A stretch of DNA of 33,590 nucleotides from contig CAJQRC010000063.1 of assembly GCA_905480645.1 (NCBI GenBank), forward strand, positions 1 to 33,590, read 5' to 3'. A program made the translations under genes and the position numbers. This DNA comes from an uncultured Tateyamaria sp. GTDB lineage: Bacteria; Pseudomonadota; Alphaproteobacteria; Rhodobacterales; Rhodobacteraceae. Below the pieces are notes generated by a model. That model was not told the origin of the DNA. It made no database searches and saw nothing but the letters and a program-made list of their open reading frames with translations. This document shows, in pieces, positions 7,893 through 16,420 of this stretch (its first letter is position 1; every line of letters begins with the position of its first letter).

Positions 7893-8414
7893 ATGAATGG
7901 TAAAATAATTGGCATTGCAATTATGTTCAGTGCTTTTGTTGCCGGTGTTTCTTTATATTACCTGCAAATTTATGCCTTTTATGATCAGGTTATAAATGAT
8001 GATGTTCATTTAATTTCAGTTGGTTCCAATGTATCAGAATCAATACAATTTGAAAATTTTGAAGCTATAGATGCTGAAAGTTCACCCATTCGTTATCGTG
8101 CTTGTTTTACAACTAAACTGCCATTGAGTGAACTGAAAAACAGTTACGTGACTATTAAAAATGTCACCCCACGCAACGCGCCTTGGTGGTTTGACTGTTT
8201 TAATTCAGAAACAATAGGTATGGATTTGCTGAACGGTGAAGCACTGTCATTCCTAGGACAGAAGAATATTGAATTTGGCGTTGACCGAATTGTGTCTATT
8301 AACAAGCAAGGGCAAGGATTTGTTTGGCATGAGCTGAATGATTGTGGCAAAAAAGCTTATGATGGGACAGTTGTGGGTGAACAATGTCCGCGCAAAAAAG
8401 GTGTGAATAAATGA
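7893..8414 (+). CDS. Conserved membrane-anchored hypothetical protein (DUF6446-like) between glyQ and glyS
   Basis: A 173 aa protein with one N-terminal membrane helix (residues 4-26, IIGIAIMFSAFVAGVSLYYL), followed by a soluble domain with conserved-looking blocks (PIRYRACFTTKLPLS, APWWFDCFN, IEFGVDRIV) and paired cysteines. From memory, proteins of this kind (DUF6446) are found next to glyQ in Rhodobacterales. The function is unknown. The topology suggests a periplasmic domain anchored in the inner membrane. The last codons overlap the gltS start by four bases (ATGA), pointing to translational coupling with gltS. The 99-base gap after glyQ shows no terminator. Confidence 0.75.
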   Translation: MNGKIIGIAIMFSAFVAGVSLYYLQIYAFYDQVINDDVHLISVGSNVSESIQFENFEAIDAESSPIRYRACFTTKLPLSELKNSYVTIKNVTPRNAPWWFDCFNSETIGMDLLNGEALSFLGQKNIEFGVDRIVSINKQGQGFVWHELNDCGKKAYDGTVVGEQCPRKKGVNK

Positions 8415-9616
8415 TTGTGACCGTAAGTCCGTTAATTACTGCGACAATGGGGCTTGCCATTTTCGTACTGGGTACGATGTTAAATAAGCGTATTACTCTG
8501 CTGCGAGATTTTAATATACCAGACTCGGTTTCTGGTGGTCTGGTGGCTGCTTTTATCGCATTTCTCATATATTTTTTGGCAGGGATCGAACTTAGTTTTG
8601 AGCTGCAAGCACGCGATTTTTTTCTTGTTCTTTTCTTTGCCGGTATTGGTCTAAACGCAAAATTCAGTGATTTGATTACTGGTGGTAAGCCCCTTTTAAT
8701 TTTGCTTGTGCTTACAATAGTTATGATTGTCATTCAAAATGTTGTTGGGGCTGGAGGCGCCATGCTTTTTGGTTATGCGCCCTCAGCAGGCGTTCTATTT
8801 GGGTCGGCGGCATTGATTGGTGGGCATGGAACTGCGATTGCATGGTCTCCAGCGGTTGTTCAGTCGGCTAGTTTACCAAATGCTGAAGAGCTAGGAATTG
8901 CTGTTGCAACCCTTGGCCTTGTTATAGCTGCTTTAATTGGCGGACCGATCGCGCGCTTTTTGGTTGAAGGACGCAATCTATCCCCTGAACATCCTGATGC
9001 GGGGCCCATCATCGGCATTGCTGATAGTGCAGAAAATGAGGACAAATCCATATCGCCGGTTACTGTTTCGCGAGTTCTTTTATATTTAAACTTAGCTATA
9101 ATTGCAGGTCTTCTCATACATGATATTCTTTTAGAAATTGGAGTAAATTTACCGCTTTTTGTACCGTGCTTGATTATGGGTATAATATTAGCGAATTTAA
9201 GAAGTTTTTTATTTCCTAATGCAGAACCTATCGCGCGGACACCTGCCTTAGCGTTGATATCGGAGATTTCTCTTGGGGCATTTCTGTCAATGTCGCTGAT
9301 GGCTCTTCAGCTGTGGACATTGGTGGAGCTTGGGGCCGCTATTGCATCAATACTGGCTTTACAGACAGCGGTAACTCTTTGCTTTGTAATTTTTGTTCTC
9401 TTTCCATTAATGGGTGGTAATTATCGTGCTGCCGTTTTGGGAGCGGGTTTTGCTGGATTTTCTCTTGGAGCAACTCCGACTGCTATCGCTAATATGACAG
9501 CTGTAACCAAACGCTATGGTCCGTCGCCGATGGCGTTTGTAATCTTACCCTTGGTTTCAGCATTTTTTGTCGATATTGCCAATATAGTAGCAATTAAGTT
9601 TTTTATAGGTTTTTGA
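8411..9616 (+). CDS. gltS: Sodium/glutamate symporter GltS
   Basis: Inner-membrane Na+/glutamate symporter of 401 aa, the usual family length. It shows the two inverted halves of GltS. The first has LRDFNIPDSVSGGLVAA and FFAGIGLNAKFSDL, then the re-entrant loop GSAALIGGHGTAIAW. The second has SEISLGAFLSMSLMALQLW and the loop GFAGFSLGATPTAIANM. About ten hydrophobic helices are visible. The start is the ATG overlapping the upstream stop by four bases. It lies between the two glycyl-tRNA synthetase genes with only nine bases to glyS, so it should be transcribed with them. A link between glutamate uptake and glycine charging is not evident. Confidence 0.93.
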   Translation: MIVTVSPLITATMGLAIFVLGTMLNKRITLLRDFNIPDSVSGGLVAAFIAFLIYFLAGIELSFELQARDFFLVLFFAGIGLNAKFSDLITGGKPLLILLVLTIVMIVIQNVVGAGGAMLFGYAPSAGVLFGSAALIGGHGTAIAWSPAVVQSASLPNAEELGIAVATLGLVIAALIGGPIARFLVEGRNLSPEHPDAGPIIGIADSAENEDKSISPVTVSRVLLYLNLAIIAGLLIHDILLEIGVNLPLFVPCLIMGIILANLRSFLFPNAEPIARTPALALISEISLGAFLSMSLMALQLWTLVELGAAIASILALQTAVTLCFVIFVLFPLMGGNYRAAVLGAGFAGFSLGATPTAIANMTAVTKRYGPSPMAFVILPLVSAFFVDIANIVAIKFFIGF

Positions 9617-9625
9617 AGAACAAAT

Positions 9626-11857
9626 ATGCCTGACCTTCTGATCGAACTCTTTTCTGAAGAAATTCCGGCTCGTATGCAACGTCGTGCAGGCGAAGATTTA
9701 AAGAAAATAATAACAAACGGGTTGGTTGAGGCGGGCCTGACATACGTAGCGGCTGCGGCATTCACCACGTCTCGGCGATTGACGCTGACGGTTGAAGGTT
9801 TGTTGGCCAACAGTCCCACAGTGCGTGAAGAGCGAAAAGGCCCAAGAGCTGATGCGTCGGAAAAAGCTGTCGGTGGTTTTCTTAGGGGTGTTGGCCTGAC
9901 CCGCGATGAGGTTGAAGTTCGGGGGTCTCCTAAGGGTGATATATTATTTGCTGTAATTGAAAAGCCCGGGCGACCTGCGGTGGATATTATTTCTCAGGTG
10001 CTAGAACACGCAATCCGAAATTTTCCATGGCAAAAGTCGATGCGTTGGGGGACTGGCACTCTGAAGTGGGTACGACCCTTGCAGTCGATCCTCTGTATTC
10101 TTTCGGACGACTCAGGAGCTACGGTTGTCCCGATTACAGCGCAAGGTATTGCTGCAGATAATAAAACCCAAGGCCATCGCTTTATGGCGCCAAAAATGAT
10201 CACAGTAACAGGTTTTGATGATTATCGTGTCAAGTTAAAACGCGCTTATGTCATCTTGGACCCCGATGAGCGGGCGCAAGTAATCTGTCATGATGCAACC
10301 AATGTCGCCTTTGCCTCAGGCTTGGAATTAATTGAAGATAAAAACCTTCTTGCTGAAGTTTCTGGTCTTGTTGAGTGGCCTGTAGTTTTAATGGGGCGGA
10401 TTAATAGCGCGTTCCTTGAGTTGCCCGCAGAGGTGTTGCAGACCAGCATGCGTGAACACCAGAAATTTTTCTCTGTCCGGAACCCCAAGACAGACAAGAT
10501 AGAAAATTTTATCACTGTAGCTAACCGTGAAGCTAAAGATAGCGGAGCTACAATCCTTGCTGGAAACGAGAAAGTTCTTAGTGCCAGGCTCGCCGATGCC
10601 AAATTCTTTTGGGAAAATGATTTAATCGTAGCCAAATCAGATTTGAGTATTTGGACCAAAGCGCTGAAAAATGTCACTTTCCATAATAAGTTGGGGACCC
10701 AGTTCGACAGAGTAAAACGCATTGAAGCACTTGCGTCTAATTTGGCTTTAGCCGTGGGTGCCGATATTAAAGAAGCGGAGGAAGGTGCGCGTTGGGCCAA
10801 GGTCGACCTTAACTCTGAAATGGTTTATGAATTTCCCGAGCTTCAAGGCACCATGGGAAGCTATTATATCAAAGCATCTGGTAGATCTTTGGCAGTTGCT
10901 GTTGCGTCTAAGGAACATTACTCGCCGCTTGGTCCTTCTGACTCTGTGCCAACTGCGCCAGTGTCTGTTGTTGTTGCGCTTGCGGATAAACTAGATACGC
11001 TAACCGGTTTCTGGGCAATTGATGAGAAGCCGACAGGGTCAAAAGACCCCTTTGCATTACGCCGCGGCGCATTGGGAGTGATCCGTCTGGTCATCGAAAA
11101 TAATTTAACTTTAAAATTAACACGTTTTGTAGAGCTTCAACTGTTGCGGCATGAAATAGAAATCAATCGCGAACAGGCATCCAAAGATGATCTCGTAGTT
11201 ATTGAAGGAGTGGCGGCTGACGCCGCAACGGATGGTGTTTTGCCCGCTACCATTTCAACTATACTTGATGGGGCTGATACACAAATAGGTGGGTTAATCC
11301 CATCAATTCAAAAATCAATTGAGCAAGTCTCCATCGACTTACTTAATTTTGTGTATGACCGTTTAAAGGTCTATTTGCGTGATCAAGGCTTTAGCCATGA
11401 TGTTATTGATGCGTGCATCGCGATGGACCAAGACGTTGATCTGACATCTGTAGTTAAACGAATAAAGGCTCTTTCAGAGGCCCTTAAAACTGATGATGGT
11501 GAAAACCTTATTCAAGGCTACAAACGCGCTAATAATATTCTTTCCCAAGCAGAGCATTCCAGTGGTGTAGAATATTCATACGGTGCTGACTTAAAGTTTA
11601 TGGAAAATGATGAGGAACGCGCGCTCTTTGCCGCTTTGGATAAAGTTGGTGCGGATATTGCAGCGGCCATGAAAGATCAGGACTTCACTACTGCCATGAC
11701 CGCAATGGCGAGCCTCCGAATGCCGATTGATGCGTTCTTTGAGACAACGCTCATTAACGCTGATAACGAGATTGTCCGACGTAACAGATTAAATATGCTC
11801 AGTCGTATTCGAACACTTTGTCTGAGTGTCGCAGATCTAAACAAACTAGACGGATAA
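9626..11857 (+). CDS. glyS: Glycine--tRNA ligase beta subunit
   Basis: Beta subunit (743 aa) of the tetrameric glycyl-tRNA synthetase. It binds tRNA-Gly and is needed for charging together with GlyQ. It opens with LLIELFSEEIPARMQ, then ERKGPRAD, the REHQKFF and ANREAKD region, SARLADAKFFWENDL, FHNKLGTQFDRV, and the HD-like core ending in the anticodon-binding C-terminal region (DPFALRRGALGVIRL, FVYDRLKVYLRDQG). It is somewhat longer than the E. coli protein (689 aa), as I recall is common in Rhodobacterales. A GAAGAA purine run sits just before the ATG. A long imperfect hairpin follows the stop codon. Confidence 0.97.
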   Translation: MPDLLIELFSEEIPARMQRRAGEDLKKIITNGLVEAGLTYVAAAAFTTSRRLTLTVEGLLANSPTVREERKGPRADASEKAVGGFLRGVGLTRDEVEVRGSPKGDILFAVIEKPGRPAVDIISQVLEHAIRNFPWQKSMRWGTGTLKWVRPLQSILCILSDDSGATVVPITAQGIAADNKTQGHRFMAPKMITVTGFDDYRVKLKRAYVILDPDERAQVICHDATNVAFASGLELIEDKNLLAEVSGLVEWPVVLMGRINSAFLELPAEVLQTSMREHQKFFSVRNPKTDKIENFITVANREAKDSGATILAGNEKVLSARLADAKFFWENDLIVAKSDLSIWTKALKNVTFHNKLGTQFDRVKRIEALASNLALAVGADIKEAEEGARWAKVDLNSEMVYEFPELQGTMGSYYIKASGRSLAVAVASKEHYSPLGPSDSVPTAPVSVVVALADKLDTLTGFWAIDEKPTGSKDPFALRRGALGVIRLVIENNLTLKLTRFVELQLLRHEIEINREQASKDDLVVIEGVAADAATDGVLPATISTILDGADTQIGGLIPSIQKSIEQVSIDLLNFVYDRLKVYLRDQGFSHDVIDACIAMDQDVDLTSVVKRIKALSEALKTDDGENLIQGYKRANNILSQAEHSSGVEYSYGADLKFMENDEERALFAALDKVGADIAAAMKDQDFTTAMTAMASLRMPIDAFFETTLINADNEIVRRNRLNMLSRIRTLCLSVADLNKLDG

Positions 11858-11865
11858 ATTAGCAT

Positions 11866-11905
11866 GTTTAACTAATAATAATCTTTAGATTATTGCTAGT
11901 TAAAC
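11866..11905 (+). terminator. Hairpin just after glyS, possible terminator or processing site
   Basis: Two 18-base arms (11866-11883 and 11888-11905) pair with two adjacent mismatches around a TTTA loop, eight bases after the glyS stop. No T-run follows on the plus strand, so it is not a textbook terminator. It may stabilise the 3' end or attenuate read-through into the next gene. Confidence 0.4.
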
Positions 11906-12071
11906 TATCTCTTACAGCCCGATAGCTCTTACACAAAAGAATAAGCAATAAGTATTATTAGCGAGTGAACGTAATCCACGCAAGAAAAACGAAAAACTGT
12001 ATTTTCGAGTAAGACATGGCTTGTCATGTATAAAACAGAGCGTATGCTGCGGTTAACTAAAAGGTGCTGCA

Positions 12072-14606
12072 GTGCAGAATGATCCAAATATAACATTGGT
12101 AACTCCCGACGCGCCTATCGCAACACAGACTCATGGTGGTCGTGCTAAGTGCTTGCAAAGATTGGTGCGGCTTGATTTGCCGGTTCCCAAAACTGTAGCG
12201 CTGTCCTTTGAATCTGTTTTAGACATCGCTAGTGGGCATCTTCCCAATATCGAGGCAATATTGAAACAATTTCCAGAGGACGCGCTGCTTTGTGTTAGGC
12301 CGTCGTCTGAGGATCCGGACTGGGGTGGCCCATCTGCAGTTTTAAACATTGGAATGAGTACTGCGCGATTTGATACACTATGTGCTACCCTCGGTACTGA
12401 TGCAGCATCGTCTTTATTTACTCGTTTTGTCCAAAGTTATGCGATCCACGTCGAGAGACTGGATCCAGACATGTTTGATGATGTAAAAGGGGAAGGATTG
12501 GAAGCACTTCAATATGTTTTACAAGCCTATGAAATAGAAACAGAGGCGTCATTCCCCGGTACGCGCTCTGAACAATTAGTTGGTGTTCTTAAATCTATGG
12601 CGCGTGCATGGGAAGGGACTTCAGCACGGTTGTTGCGGCAGGCTAAGGGCGCGCCAGCAGATGCAAGTCTTGGACTAATCGTTCAACAAATGGCTTTTGG
12701 CGTGGGGCAAGGTGAGAGTGGGTCTGGGGTCTTACAACTTGTGTCTTCAAAGACTGGTTTGCCACAGATAACCGGTCGCTACTTGCGTCAAAGCCAGGGC
12801 CGTGATGCTTTATTAGGTGACACTAGTCTTTATATCAGTCGCGACCCCCGTGGTCCATCCTTTGAAGAATTAGTGCCTGAGAGTTTTGCCAAACTTGTTG
12901 ATTACGCCCACCTAATGCGGAAGAAATTACGCGAGGAAATGCAGCTTGAATTTACGATTGAGAGTGGCGAACTACATATTCTTGATGGTGTCCGTGTTAC
13001 TCGCTCGTCACGTGCTGCAGTGCGAATTGCCGTTCAGTTAGCACTCGATGAGATTATTCTTCACCAAGAGGCGCTCATGCGAGTTGATCCAACAGCGCTA
13101 AATGAACTACTGCATCGTCAGGTTGACCGTCATGCCAAACGTAACGTTGTGGGTACAGGTATAGCAGCCAGTCCTGGTGCTGCAACGGGACGATTGGTGT
13201 TTTCCGCCAATGAGGCTCAAGCAAGTGCCGCGCGGGGTGAAGATTGTATTCTCGTCCGTCGTGAAACATCACCAGAAGATATTCGCGGTATGCATGCTGC
13301 CAAAGCTATTTTGACTGAGCGCGGTGGGGTGACGAGTCATGCTGCTGTAATTGGTCGTGGTATAGGTTTGCCATGCGTTGTGGGTGTAAGTGACATCAGG
13401 TTCCAAACGCGCAAGAGTAAATTAGTCACAAGTGACGGTAACGTTATTCAGGCTGGTGAAATAGTGACAGTCGATGGAACCAATGGGGTTGTGCTTTTAG
13501 GTGCCCCTGCAATGCAGGAGGCAGCTCTAGATGATGCATTCCAAACACTTATGGATTGGGCCGATGAAGAGCGTGATATCGACATTCGTGCAAATGCCGA
13601 TACCCCTGCTGACGCGCAAACAGCGCGTAATTTTTCGGCGCAGGGCATAGGTCTGTGTAGAACTGAGCACATGTTTTTTGAACCGGGTCGCAGAACAGTC
13701 ATGCGCGAGATGATATTTGCGGAAACAAGTAATGATCGACGCGCTGTTCTTGAGCGCCTTTTGCCGATGCAAAGAACAGACTTCATTCAACTCTTCAACA
13801 TCATGCAGGGAAAGCCCGTTTGTATTCGTTTATTTGATCCGCCACTGCATGAATTTTTGCCCACAGACCGAAATGGCCAGCATGAATTAGCTGATGCTTT
13901 AGAATTACCTCTTTCTGATGTTATACGACGTGTGGAAGCTATGGCTGAGTATAACCCAATGCTAGGTTTGCGAGGTGTACGTTTGGGAATAACGGTCCCA
14001 GAAATTTATGATATGCAAGCCCGTGCAATTTTTGAAGCAACTATTGAAGCTAGTAGGGATGGTGAGGCAGTTGTTCCAGAGATAATGATTCCTTTGGTGA
14101 GCGCCCGACGAGAAGTAGAGTTAGTCAAAACACGCGTTGACGCCATCGCTGCCGCTGTACGTATTGAATTAGGTGCAGATTTTAACTATCGATTAGGTGT
14201 AATGGTAGAAACGCCGCGAGCGGCATTGCGAGCCGGTGATATTGCCCAGCATTGTAGCTTCTTAAGTTTTGGAACAAATGATCTAACGCAAATGACGTAT
14301 GGTCTCAGCCGAGACGATGCAGGACGGTTTATGTCAGACTATGTGCGTCAAGAGGTCTTTGATGAAGATCCGTTTCATTCACTTGATATTGACGGGGTGG
14401 GGGAGTTGCTACAGCTTGGCGCTCTGCGTGGCCGAGAGGCACAACCGATGGTCACCTTATCTATGTGTGGAGAACACGGCGGCAATCCCGAATCAATCGC
14501 ATTCTGTCGAGCGGCTGGTTTTGACTATGTATCGTGTTCCCCGTTTCGAGTGCCAGCAGCCCGGTTGGCCGCTGCTCAATTGGCAATATCTGAAGAAATT
14601 AAATGA
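12072..14606 (+). CDS. Pyruvate phosphate dikinase-like PEP-binding protein with divergent nucleotide half
   Basis: An 844 aa relative of pyruvate, phosphate dikinase. The middle phosphohistidine domain is intact: ERGGVTSHAAVIGRG with His423. The C-terminal PEP/pyruvate barrel is well kept, including RTEHMFFE, NPMLGLRGVRLGI, VMVETPRAAL, FLSFGTNDLTQMTYGLSRDD and the proton-donor Cys799 in CGEHGGNP. The N-terminal ATP-grasp half is weak. GGKGANL is replaced by GGRAKCL, VRSGA by VRPSSEDP, and the D-I-E-F...LQTR strand by QLEFTIESGELHILDGVRV, so two of the ATP/Mg residues appear changed. It may have altered nucleotide use or a regulatory role. It starts at a GTG with AAGG upstream. It follows glyS by 214 bases, an arrangement I recall from Rhodobacterales. 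Confidence 0.85.
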   Translation: MQNDPNITLVTPDAPIATQTHGGRAKCLQRLVRLDLPVPKTVALSFESVLDIASGHLPNIEAILKQFPEDALLCVRPSSEDPDWGGPSAVLNIGMSTARFDTLCATLGTDAASSLFTRFVQSYAIHVERLDPDMFDDVKGEGLEALQYVLQAYEIETEASFPGTRSEQLVGVLKSMARAWEGTSARLLRQAKGAPADASLGLIVQQMAFGVGQGESGSGVLQLVSSKTGLPQITGRYLRQSQGRDALLGDTSLYISRDPRGPSFEELVPESFAKLVDYAHLMRKKLREEMQLEFTIESGELHILDGVRVTRSSRAAVRIAVQLALDEIILHQEALMRVDPTALNELLHRQVDRHAKRNVVGTGIAASPGAATGRLVFSANEAQASAARGEDCILVRRETSPEDIRGMHAAKAILTERGGVTSHAAVIGRGIGLPCVVGVSDIRFQTRKSKLVTSDGNVIQAGEIVTVDGTNGVVLLGAPAMQEAALDDAFQTLMDWADEERDIDIRANADTPADAQTARNFSAQGIGLCRTEHMFFEPGRRTVMREMIFAETSNDRRAVLERLLPMQRTDFIQLFNIMQGKPVCIRLFDPPLHEFLPTDRNGQHELADALELPLSDVIRRVEAMAEYNPMLGLRGVRLGITVPEIYDMQARAIFEATIEASRDGEAVVPEIMIPLVSARREVELVKTRVDAIAAAVRIELGADFNYRLGVMVETPRAALRAGDIAQHCSFLSFGTNDLTQMTYGLSRDDAGRFMSDYVRQEVFDEDPFHSLDIDGVGELLQLGALRGREAQPMVTLSMCGEHGGNPESIAFCRAAGFDYVSCSPFRVPAARLAAAQLAISEEIK

Positions 14607-14757
14607 AATTTAAGATTAGATTTACACTTTGAGGTATTTTCATTACTAAACTCTAAACAGCCAAATGCTGCTTAAGTGCGACCTTTTCACTGGTTCACTG
14701 GACCTTTTTAAGAAATTTGATTAGAACCCGAACTTTGAAAGTATACATGGGTTCCAA

Positions 14758-15387
14758 TTGCTAAAACTAATTCGAAATCTGTGGTTGGTAATTTTACTGA
14801 TGATGCTTCCGATGTTGGCCGTTGCTGACGCTTCTGAAAGCCGACGGGACCACGTAAAGCCAAACAGAATTCTTACCCTTCTTTCTGGTCTCAAACAACA
14901 TTCTTCAGTTGAGAAAACTTCTTTAGATGAGTTCGAGTTTGCAAAAAGTTGGTTGGATCAACAGCCAGTAGCTACCGGTGGAAAGCAATGGGAGTGTCTC
15001 TCTGAAGCTCTCTATTTTGAGGTCCGCGGGGAAACTGTAAAAGGTCAATTTGCAGTGGCCGAAGTGGTCATCAACCGAGTTGCCAGTGCCCGTTTTCCTG
15101 ATACTGTTTGTGGCGTAATTAATCAGGGTTCTGGCCGTAAATACCAATGCCAGTTCACATATACTTGTGATGGACTTCCTGAGGATATTACCAATAAAAC
15201 GGCTTTTAACGACGTGAGTAAAGTCGCTCGGGCTGTGCTCGACAAGCGTGCACCGAATTTAACGAAAGGTGCTACACATTACCATACGAAATTTGTAAGC
15301 CCACGCTGGAGCCGCGTCTACAAAAAGACAACGTCAATAGGTGTACATTTTTTCTATAGACATAATTTCCGTACTGCATCGAAGTAA
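14758..15387 (+). CDS. Secreted cell-wall hydrolase (SleB / Hydrolase_2 family)
   Basis: A 209 aa exported protein. A signal peptide covers residues 1-24 (basic MLKLIRN, then a leucine/methionine-rich core, AVA cleavage site). The Hydrolase_2 domain starts near residue 80 with ECLSEALYFEVRGE, whose glutamates include the likely catalytic acid, and continues with VAEVVINRV, a CGVINQG turn, QCQFTYTCDG, and GATHYHT near the end. Such proteins cleave peptidoglycan, as in spore cortex lytic SleB, and act in wall remodelling in non-spore-formers. The TTG at 14758 is the only start that keeps the signal peptide: a stop lies upstream in frame, and the next ATG is inside the hydrophobic core. It has its own intergenic spaces on both sides, so it is probably monocistronic. 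Confidence 0.85.
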   Translation: MLKLIRNLWLVILLMMLPMLAVADASESRRDHVKPNRILTLLSGLKQHSSVEKTSLDEFEFAKSWLDQQPVATGGKQWECLSEALYFEVRGETVKGQFAVAEVVINRVASARFPDTVCGVINQGSGRKYQCQFTYTCDGLPEDITNKTAFNDVSKVARAVLDKRAPNLTKGATHYHTKFVSPRWSRVYKKTTSIGVHFFYRHNFRTASK

Positions 15388-15496
15388 ATTAATCTGGTGA
15401 CGTTTTTAGCAATTTTGAAGGCGTCTTTCATACTAGCTCTGTCTAGCGTGGAGCGTAAAATGGAACTAGAATGTCCATTATACAAGGACTAGTGAT

Positions 15497-16420
15497 ATGG
15501 TTTCAGAAATTAGCCTTGCTTTTTCACATCCATCTGAGCGATCTGAGGCGACAGCAAAATCTGCGCCACTAGATAGAATTTCAGTTCGAGATCACACAGT
15601 GGAAGTTGAAATTGGAGCATTTCAAGCTGAGCGGGGTGTTACTCAGAGTATTTGTTTCAATATCGTAGTTGAAGTTCGCCCTTTGGTTGAACCGGTCGAG
15701 GACGATGTCGACCGTATCCTTAGCTACGACAAGATTAGTCAAGCAATTGCTTATGAATTGGCGGATGAGAGGTTGAACTTATTAGAAACCTTAGCTGAAC
15801 GTGTGGCAGATCGAATTCTGCTTGAACCCCAAGCGATGCGAGTTTTTGTACGTGTCGAAAAGTTGGATCGGGGCCCTGGTGCGCTTGGGGTTGAGATAGT
15901 GCGTAGTCGTGACACCAATTATCGGTCAAAAGCCGTGGAAGAAGAAGAATCGTACCCTAGTCTCGTGTATTTATCTAACAATGCCGTTTCATCGCCATAT
16001 CTTAGCGGATGGATCGACCAGTTAGAGTTGATGGGGAGGCCCGTAATTTTTTGTGTTGGTCCGGTGCAAACCAAGGTACCTAAAGCAGAGCATCCATTAG
16101 CTCAGAGACGCATTGAGCTCTTGGCGATAGAACAAAATGCATGGATCCTGTCTGCTCGCGATGCGCGGTGCAAAGTGATAGACACGCGAACAGAATTAAA
16201 TTGGGCCATGCGCAATGGTCAGATCTGCGTATGGGCTCCTTCGAAAATTGTACTTGATGCAGTTGATGGACCATCTGCCAAGGGCGCTGATGCTGTCGCA
16301 CTAGCTTCATGGTTTGCGGCGGATGTTGAGGCGTACGAAATGCTGGTAATTGGTGAGGAAGTCCGAGCTAATAAGTCTATCAATTTGCGCAGTATCCCTG
16401 TCAGCCAGGTTAAGTTGTGA
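15497..16420 (+). CDS. folB: Dihydroneopterin aldolase FolB with a C-terminal domain of unknown role
   Basis: Residues about 25-140 are a dihydroneopterin aldolase, which converts 7,8-dihydroneopterin to 6-hydroxymethyl-dihydropterin in folate synthesis. The catalytic Glu is in IGAFQAERGVTQ and the Lys in RVEKLDRGPGALGVEI. The usual enzyme is about 120 aa; this one has 307 aa. The extra 160 residues (VYLSNNAVSSPYL, RPVIFCVGP, RRIELLAIEQNAWILSARDA, ICVWAPSKIVLDAVD, SWFAADVEAYEMLVIGE) resemble an amino-acid-kinase-like fold with an ALASWFA region, judged by pattern only. I recall similar long FolB proteins in Rhodobacterales. The ATG follows AAGGA at 15483-15487. Its stop overlaps the folP start by four bases. 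Confidence 0.85.
   Translation: MVSEISLAFSHPSERSEATAKSAPLDRISVRDHTVEVEIGAFQAERGVTQSICFNIVVEVRPLVEPVEDDVDRILSYDKISQAIAYELADERLNLLETLAERVADRILLEPQAMRVFVRVEKLDRGPGALGVEIVRSRDTNYRSKAVEEEESYPSLVYLSNNAVSSPYLSGWIDQLELMGRPVIFCVGPVQTKVPKAEHPLAQRRIELLAIEQNAWILSARDARCKVIDTRTELNWAMRNGQICVWAPSKIVLDAVDGPSAKGADAVALASWFAADVEAYEMLVIGEEVRANKSINLRSIPVSQVKL

Noticed and set aside
9514-9819. Minus-strand frame across the gltS end and glyS start
   Set aside because: Antisense shadow of two well-supported genes; composition is low-complexity and shows no family.
10288-10800. 170-codon minus-strand frame inside glyS
   Set aside because: Antisense of conserved glyS sequence; Ser/Ala/Leu-rich shadow with no start signal.
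14683-14714. Tandem TTCACTGG repeat and doubled GACCTTTT before the cell-wall hydrolase gene
   Set aside because: Only two short copies; no hairpin and no operator pattern that I could support.
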